This document shows positions 50,587 to 54,750 of a DNA stretch of 54,750 nucleotides, piece after piece. The stretch's first letter is position 1; each line of letters starts with the position of its first letter. The stretch comes from Roseivirga sp. UBA6061 (lineage in GTDB: Bacteria; Bacteroidota; Bacteroidia; Cytophagales; Cyclobacteriaceae): assembly GCA_002427745.1 (NCBI GenBank), contig DIYF01000153.1, positions 1 through 54,750 of the forward strand, read 5' to 3'. The notes under the pieces were generated by a model, which saw only the letters and a program-made list of their open reading frames with translations, was not told the origin of the DNA and ran no database searches. The translations under genes and the position numbers were made by a program.

Positions 50587-53500
50587 TTAGATCTTACCTG
50601 TCAAAAGATTGGCAATACCCATGGTGGCGTGACGGGGCTCTTCTGCATAGCGCGGATCATGTACATAAGGCAGTTTGCGCATGGAGATCAACTCCATACT
50701 CAGAAAATCAAACTCCTCCACCACCTTGCCGGTCAACTCATAAATTCCCCTACCCCTGAAAGGGTACTGAGCAGCTACAGGAGGAAAATGGGTGGTATCA
50801 ATAAAGTACCCTTCGTAGTCCAGCCAGGTACCAAACTGCATCCTTTTTCCTCCGGAGGTGGTCGTGTTTTTTATATGAACAAGGTAGCCGACCATACATA
50901 CCGTTTTATTCTTATACTGCTCCATTTCACGTACCATAATGCTACCTTCCGGTACTTCTTTGAGCAAATCAAAGGGATTGCAAAGCGGAAACCCCAGCAG
51001 GTCCAGCTGATCAAAAGCATCTTCCAGGATATCATAGCTCAGTTCAGGCAGTTTGAAACGCTTTACTTCCGGATCAAAAAGCATTCTTACCGGATTGGTC
51101 TTTTTATGATTTCCCAGCTGGAAATGTGCTTCCCAAAGCAGTTCCTTTTTCGTCTGCCCTGTGAAGCGAAAAGCTCCGATCCGGATCAGCAGGCTCAACT
51201 GCTCCAGGGAAATGGCTACGCGCTTCAGAAAATTGTCAAAGCTCATAAATACCCCGTTCTCCAGGCGCTCAATCAACAGGGCTTCTGCGGTATTCTTTTC
51301 CAGGTCACTGATAAATGCCAGCCCCATAAAGATGGTTTTCCCATAAATGGTACAGAGGTACTCGCTTTGATTTACACAAGGCGCCTGAATATCGCCTCCA
51401 TGCATGTAGGCCTCGTGGGCATAGAGTTCTACCCGGTAAAACCCGCCCCCGTTATTCATGGTAGCTACCATGTATTCTAATGGGTAATGTGCTTTCAAGA
51501 AAAGACTCTGGTAGCTTTCTACCGCATAAGAGGCTGAATGCCCCTTGGCAAATGCATAACCGGCAAAGCTCTCAATCTGTCGCCATACATCTGCCGCAAG
51601 CGTATACGAATGCCCCTTCTCCTGGCAGTTTTCAAAGTACTTTGCCCGTACCTTCTGAAACTCCTCCCGTGACCGGTATTTACCCGACATCCCCCTGCGC
51701 AATACATCGGCCTCCCCCAGCGTGAGTCCGGCAAAATAGTGGGCTACTTTGATCACGTCCTCCTGATACACCATTACTCCATAGGTTTCAGGCATGATAT
51801 CTCTGAGAATATAATGCGCGTCTTTTCTTCGCTCAGGCTCCCGAAAACGCAGAATGTACTGCCGCATCATACCCGATTTGGCTACTCCGGGCCTGATCAC
51901 TGAGCTGGCAGCCACAAGCCCCAGATACTCTTCTACCCTTAGCTTTTTTAACAGCATACGCATGGCCGGAGATTCCACATAAAAACAGCCGATAGCTCTT
52001 CCCTCCCGCAGCATGTCTTTTACCTTCCTGTCTTCTTTAAAGCGCGGAATATCATGGATATCAATTCCCTGATCCTTCACATAATTTTTCCCGATAATCT
52101 CCAGGCTGTCTTTGATCTTACCCAGCCCCCGCTGACTCAGGATGTCGAACTTATACAAGCCTATATCCTCCGCAATGATCATATCAAAATGTGTGGTCGG
52201 AAATCCCTTAGGAGGCAGATCTGTAGCGGTGTAGTAGTGAATTGGTTTTTCTGAGATCAGGATTCCACCTGCATGTATACTCAGGTGACTGGGAAAACCT
52301 TCAATGTATTTTCCATAGCGCAAAACCAGGCGATGTACCTCATCCAGCTCATCATACCGGGCTTTTTGAATATGGTCTATCTCGTGAGGCGGAATCCCCA
52401 GAACCTTACCCAACTCTCTTACCACCGCTCTGAACTGAAAAGTGCTGTAGGTCGCCAGTAATGCTACATTATTGTCTCCCGGCTTTCTGAATTCTCTGAA
52501 GATAAACTCTGTGATATCTTCCCGGTCTTTCCAGGAAAAGTCAATATCAAAATCAGGCGGATTCTGCCGGTACAGGTTGATAAAACGCTCAAAATATAAG
52601 TCCAGCTCTATCGGGTCAACATCTGTGATACGTAAAAGGTAAGCGACTACTGAATTAGCCCCACTACCGCGCCCCACATAGAAATAGCCCTTTTCCCGTG
52701 CATACTGGCAAAGTCTCCAGTTGATCAGGAAATAAGACATAAACCCTTGCTGTTTGATTACATCCAGTTCTGTTTTAATCCGGTTTATTATTGCCTTATC
52801 CGGGTTTTTATAGCGGTACGGAAGACCTTCTTTACAAAGGCGCTCCAGCATAACATAGTCCTCTTCAGCAGACTCTGTATAAGCCAGCAGGTTCTTGTTC
52901 AGGTGCTCTCCTTCAAAATCAAACCGAATAGAGCAATTCTCCAATAAACGAAGCGTATTATCTGCCATATAGGGATAGAGCTTATAGAGTTGCTTCAACT
53001 CATCTACCGGGTATATAAAATCTCCCCGGTCTCCCTCTTCTGATTTGGGCAACATACTGAGCAGGGTATTATTACTGACTGCACGCAACAGACGATGTGC
53101 GTTAAAATCACGCTTTAGCAATACCCTATCCCCGGTTTTCTTATCAACCCTACTCCGAAAAGTAGCGGTCTGTAAAATCACCAGCTTCTCTCTGTCCATC
53201 TTATGAGGTGGATAAATAAGCCGGGGCAGGTCGGTCGGTTTTACACCAATGAACTCATGGGCCTCTAGTTCAAAACCTGTATACTTCTTAAAAGGATATA
53301 TAACATAGCAATGCTGAAAATCAGGAGGTCTGTCGGGTAGCGCTTCTCCCGAATGGAGATAAACAGAAAGGAAATCATTAAGCTCCTTAAAGCCTTCATT
53401 ATTGCGGGCGATTCCTACAAAAAGCTGATCGGCTCCATTGCGAAAGTCGACCCCCAAGATTGGCTGGATATCATATTTAGCAGCCAAGCGAACAAAGTTA

Positions 53501-53634
53501 AGAGAGGCCGCTGTGCTATTGATATCGGTTAAGGCAAAACGGGAAGCTCCTGCTTTCTGCATCTCCAGAAGCAAGTCCTTTGTACTGATGGTACCATACT
53601 TAAAACTATAGTAGGTATGCGTATTGAGATACAT
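50587..53634 (-). CDS. dnaE2: DNA polymerase III alpha subunit, short DnaE2/ImuC-like form
   Basis: A 1015-residue C-family polymerase. The PHP domain starts NTHTYYSFKYG; VGRGSGANSVVAYLLRI is the palm signature; the catalytic aspartates are in PPDFDIDFSWKD (about 361) and YKFDILSQRGLGKI (about 495); a helix-hairpin-helix and an OB fold (CMVGYLVHIKNTTTSGGKRMQFGTWLDYEG, about 911) follow. It is shorter than replicative DnaE (usually over 1100 residues) and ends after the OB fold, like error-prone DnaE2/ImuC. No ImuB or DinB gene is in the window. The 2H phosphodiesterase gene lies 36 bases upstream on the same strand. The DnaE2 symbol is an inference from length and domain order. Confidence 0.88.
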   Translation of the reverse strand: MYLNTHTYYSFKYGTISTKDLLLEMQKAGASRFALTDINSTAASLNFVRLAAKYDIQPILGVDFRNGADQLFVGIARNNEGFKELNDFLSVYLHSGEALPDRPPDFQHCYVIYPFKKYTGFELEAHEFIGVKPTDLPRLIYPPHKMDREKLVILQTATFRSRVDKKTGDRVLLKRDFNAHRLLRAVSNNTLLSMLPKSEEGDRGDFIYPVDELKQLYKLYPYMADNTLRLLENCSIRFDFEGEHLNKNLLAYTESAEEDYVMLERLCKEGLPYRYKNPDKAIINRIKTELDVIKQQGFMSYFLINWRLCQYAREKGYFYVGRGSGANSVVAYLLRITDVDPIELDLYFERFINLYRQNPPDFDIDFSWKDREDITEFIFREFRKPGDNNVALLATYSTFQFRAVVRELGKVLGIPPHEIDHIQKARYDELDEVHRLVLRYGKYIEGFPSHLSIHAGGILISEKPIHYYTATDLPPKGFPTTHFDMIIAEDIGLYKFDILSQRGLGKIKDSLEIIGKNYVKDQGIDIHDIPRFKEDRKVKDMLREGRAIGCFYVESPAMRMLLKKLRVEEYLGLVAASSVIRPGVAKSGMMRQYILRFREPERRKDAHYILRDIMPETYGVMVYQEDVIKVAHYFAGLTLGEADVLRRGMSGKYRSREEFQKVRAKYFENCQEKGHSYTLAADVWRQIESFAGYAFAKGHSASYAVESYQSLFLKAHYPLEYMVATMNNGGGFYRVELYAHEAYMHGGDIQAPCVNQSEYLCTIYGKTIFMGLAFISDLEKNTAEALLIERLENGVFMSFDNFLKRVAISLEQLSLLIRIGAFRFTGQTKKELLWEAHFQLGNHKKTNPVRMLFDPEVKRFKLPELSYDILEDAFDQLDLLGFPLCNPFDLLKEVPEGSIMVREMEQYKNKTVCMVGYLVHIKNTTTSGGKRMQFGTWLDYEGYFIDTTHFPPVAAQYPFRGRGIYELTGKVVEEFDFLSMELISMRKLPYVHDPRYAEEPRHATMGIANLLTGKI

Positions 53635-53670
53635 TGAGAAGCTCAGTCATTAGCATCTCACTTCATAGCG

Positions 53671-54255
53671 TCAGACCACACAGCCTTCAGCTACTTTCAG
53701 AGGAATCTCCATCAGGTAAGTCCAGTCTGCAGCAGGACCTTTACGTTTAAGCAACGAGATAGAATTTACCCTAAAATAATTAGTATAAGGCTTATTCTTA
53801 AACTCGTGATATGCATTTCTGAACTGTGCATCAGTAAGCCTTCTGCCAATGGTCAGGTGAGGACTGAAATTTCTGTTTACCTGCCCTACCATCAGCTCTT
53901 TGATATGGATATCGGCAGTAAGGTAGTTATGCAGACTGACCAATGCATTTGCCCCGGAAGCGATATTTACATAGAGTGTATTACTCTCATCAAAGAAGTC
54001 AAATCCATCAAACACAACATCGAAACTATCGAGTGAAGCTATTTTTTGTTTCAATCTGTTAACAATTTCCTGCTCCTGTGTTTTGTGTAATACAAGGTTG
54101 AGCAACGAGATATGAGGTTTGGATTTAACTCCTCTGTAAGGGCCATAATTACCAGCTAATTCAAGCTTTATGTCTTCTACTTCCCAATTCACCCTGTTAG
54201 ATGGATTCACTACCAACAAATACTCACTCAGATCATATTGAAACTTACTTTTCAT
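53671..54255 (-). CDS. 2H phosphodiesterase (2'-5' RNA ligase-like)
   Basis: A 194-residue protein with both 2H motifs: H48-x-S50 in SKPHISLL and H133-x-T135 in SPHLTIG, the catalytic pair of the LigT/2'-5' RNA ligase-like superfamily. Members open 2',3'-cyclic phosphates or act on 2'-5'-linked oligonucleotides. It is the likely first gene of an operon with the DnaE2-like polymerase (36-base gap). Any link to DNA repair is an inference. Confidence 0.85.
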   Translation of the reverse strand: MKSKFQYDLSEYLLVVNPSNRVNWEVEDIKLELAGNYGPYRGVKSKPHISLLNLVLHKTQEQEIVNRLKQKIASLDSFDVVFDGFDFFDESNTLYVNIASGANALVSLHNYLTADIHIKELMVGQVNRNFSPHLTIGRRLTDAQFRNAYHEFKNKPYTNYFRVNSISLLKRKGPAADWTYLMEIPLKVAEGCVV

Positions 54256-54361
54256 AGCCTTCTCGTTTATCAGTGATTAAATATACTAATTATTTTAGTA
54301 AACTAAAATTTATAGCAAATATATTAGCGCCTGATATACACTATTAAACAGACAGCACAGC

Positions 54362-54724
54362 TTACGCCCCTCTTAAAATCAACTGACGCATAAGAGCCAT
54401 GAGTAATTTTTTCTCCTCCTCTACTGCTCCGAACAGATCTTTAAACTCACCTTCAGTATTAAAGGGTAACTTTTCTATTACCAACAGCAAAGTCTCCAGC
54501 TGAAAACAGGCTCCCAGAGAGATTCTCAGAAAGGCTCTGTAATCATTATCGTTTTCATGACTGCTGCCAATAGCAATATTAGAGGGTATGGCTACAGCCG
54601 CCTGCTGTAACTGATCAGCCAGTCTGTATTTCATAAGTTCTGCAGATGAATCACCGAGCTGATAAACCATAGCCACTATGTCCATCCCTTTCTGCCAGGC
54701 AGGTAGCTTTTTAAAGTTTCTCAT
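54362..54724 (-). CDS. Four-helix-bundle protein (23S rRNA intervening-sequence type)
   Basis: A 120-residue all-helical protein opening MRNFKKLPAWQKGMDIVAMVYQL, followed by RLADQLQQAAVAIPSNIAIG and a third and fourth helix (SLGACFQLETLLLVIEK, FGAVEEEKKLLMALMRQL). This is the widespread four-helix-bundle family often called the S23 or IVP type; it can be encoded within 23S rRNA insertions, but here it is an ordinary gene. Function is unknown. TTGGTTA heptamers lie just upstream of its start. Confidence 0.88.
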   Translation of the reverse strand: MRNFKKLPAWQKGMDIVAMVYQLGDSSAELMKYRLADQLQQAAVAIPSNIAIGSSHENDNDYRAFLRISLGACFQLETLLLVIEKLPFNTEGEFKDLFGAVEEEKKLLMALMRQLILRGA

Positions 54725-54729
54725 CTGAA

Positions 54730-54750
54730 TTGGTTATTGGTTATTGGTTA
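54730..54750. repeat. Tandem TTGGTTA heptamers at the window end
   Basis: Three perfect copies of TTGGTTA (54730-54736, 54737-54743 and 54744-54750) that run into the window edge. The same heptamer theme occurs in the inverted repeat at 30816-30881. Copy number may be larger beyond the edge. Confidence 0.75.

Noticed and set aside
54730..54750. TTGGTTA repeats as a CRISPR array
   Set aside because: Units are 7 bp with no spacers, so not a CRISPR.

Overview
The window looks like chromosomal DNA of a free-living, probably marine or soil member of the Bacteroidota (Cytophagales-like). The reasons are the family content: a DUF5916 outer-membrane protein, a DUF4249 lipoprotein, an M56/BlaR-type protease with a TonB-like tail beside BlaI, LytTR regulators with membrane domains, AIM24, many periplasmic lipoproteins, and precursor peptides with Bacteroidota-style GG leaders. 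Few starts show a clear Shine-Dalgarno sequence, as is usual for the phylum. I saw no rRNA, tRNA, CRISPR array, transposase or phage gene.

Layout. (1) 1-4885: the tail of a plus-strand gene, then a minus-strand run of DUF5916 protein, TspO-like membrane protein and lipoprotein amidase. (2) 4886-15159: the most interesting region. A plus-strand operon (5454-9801) encodes a C39-like/VKOR/DsbA fusion, a C39 peptidase ABC exporter and a truncated HlyD-like protein. An orphan DUF4249 lipoprotein follows. On the minus strand lie three paralogous double-glycine precursor peptides, each with exactly four cysteines in the core, interleaved with a GT-A-type glycosyltransferase. A membrane LytTR regulator is divergent from the peptides. 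I read this as an undescribed system for making and exporting small disulfide-bonded, possibly glycosylated peptides. (3) 15287-19017: DinB-like protein, lipoproteins, AraC regulator, a monooxygenase-like protein and a HExxH lipoprotein. (4) 19104-23982: an arsenosugar cluster (TauE/SafE permease, DUF2064 glycosyltransferase, CxxC carboxymuconolactone decarboxylase-like protein, ArsS, ArsM, strong terminator), then a second TauE/SafE permease. (5) 24018-35547: mixed housekeeping and envelope genes (PQQ propeller protein, S9 peptidase, S1/P1 nuclease, AIM24, SRPBCC/GyrI protein, NTF2-like protein, kelch protein, fatty acid hydroxylase). (6) 35668-44253: large zinc metalloprotease, orphan LytTR response regulator, and an operon of three amidohydrolase-fold proteins of which only the middle one keeps its metal ligands. 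(7) 44452-50545: small ORF, beta-barrel protein, GH1 glucosidase, Nudix and unknown membrane proteins, and a BlaR/BlaI pair with three operator-like dyads at 20-bp spacing. (8) 50587-54724: a short, DnaE2-like DNA polymerase III alpha subunit, a 2H phosphodiesterase and a four-helix-bundle protein.

How the genes would work together in region 2 (inference): precursors are made with an N-terminal leader ending in GG. The glycosyltransferase may modify the core. The C39 exporter cuts after GG and exports the core, while the VKOR-DsbA fusion, which carries its own degenerate C39-like domain that could bind leaders, oxidises the four cysteines into two disulfides. The LytTR protein may control expression through an 11-bp direct repeat between it and the peptide genes. 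All function statements come from reading the sequence and from family knowledge; no database search was run.
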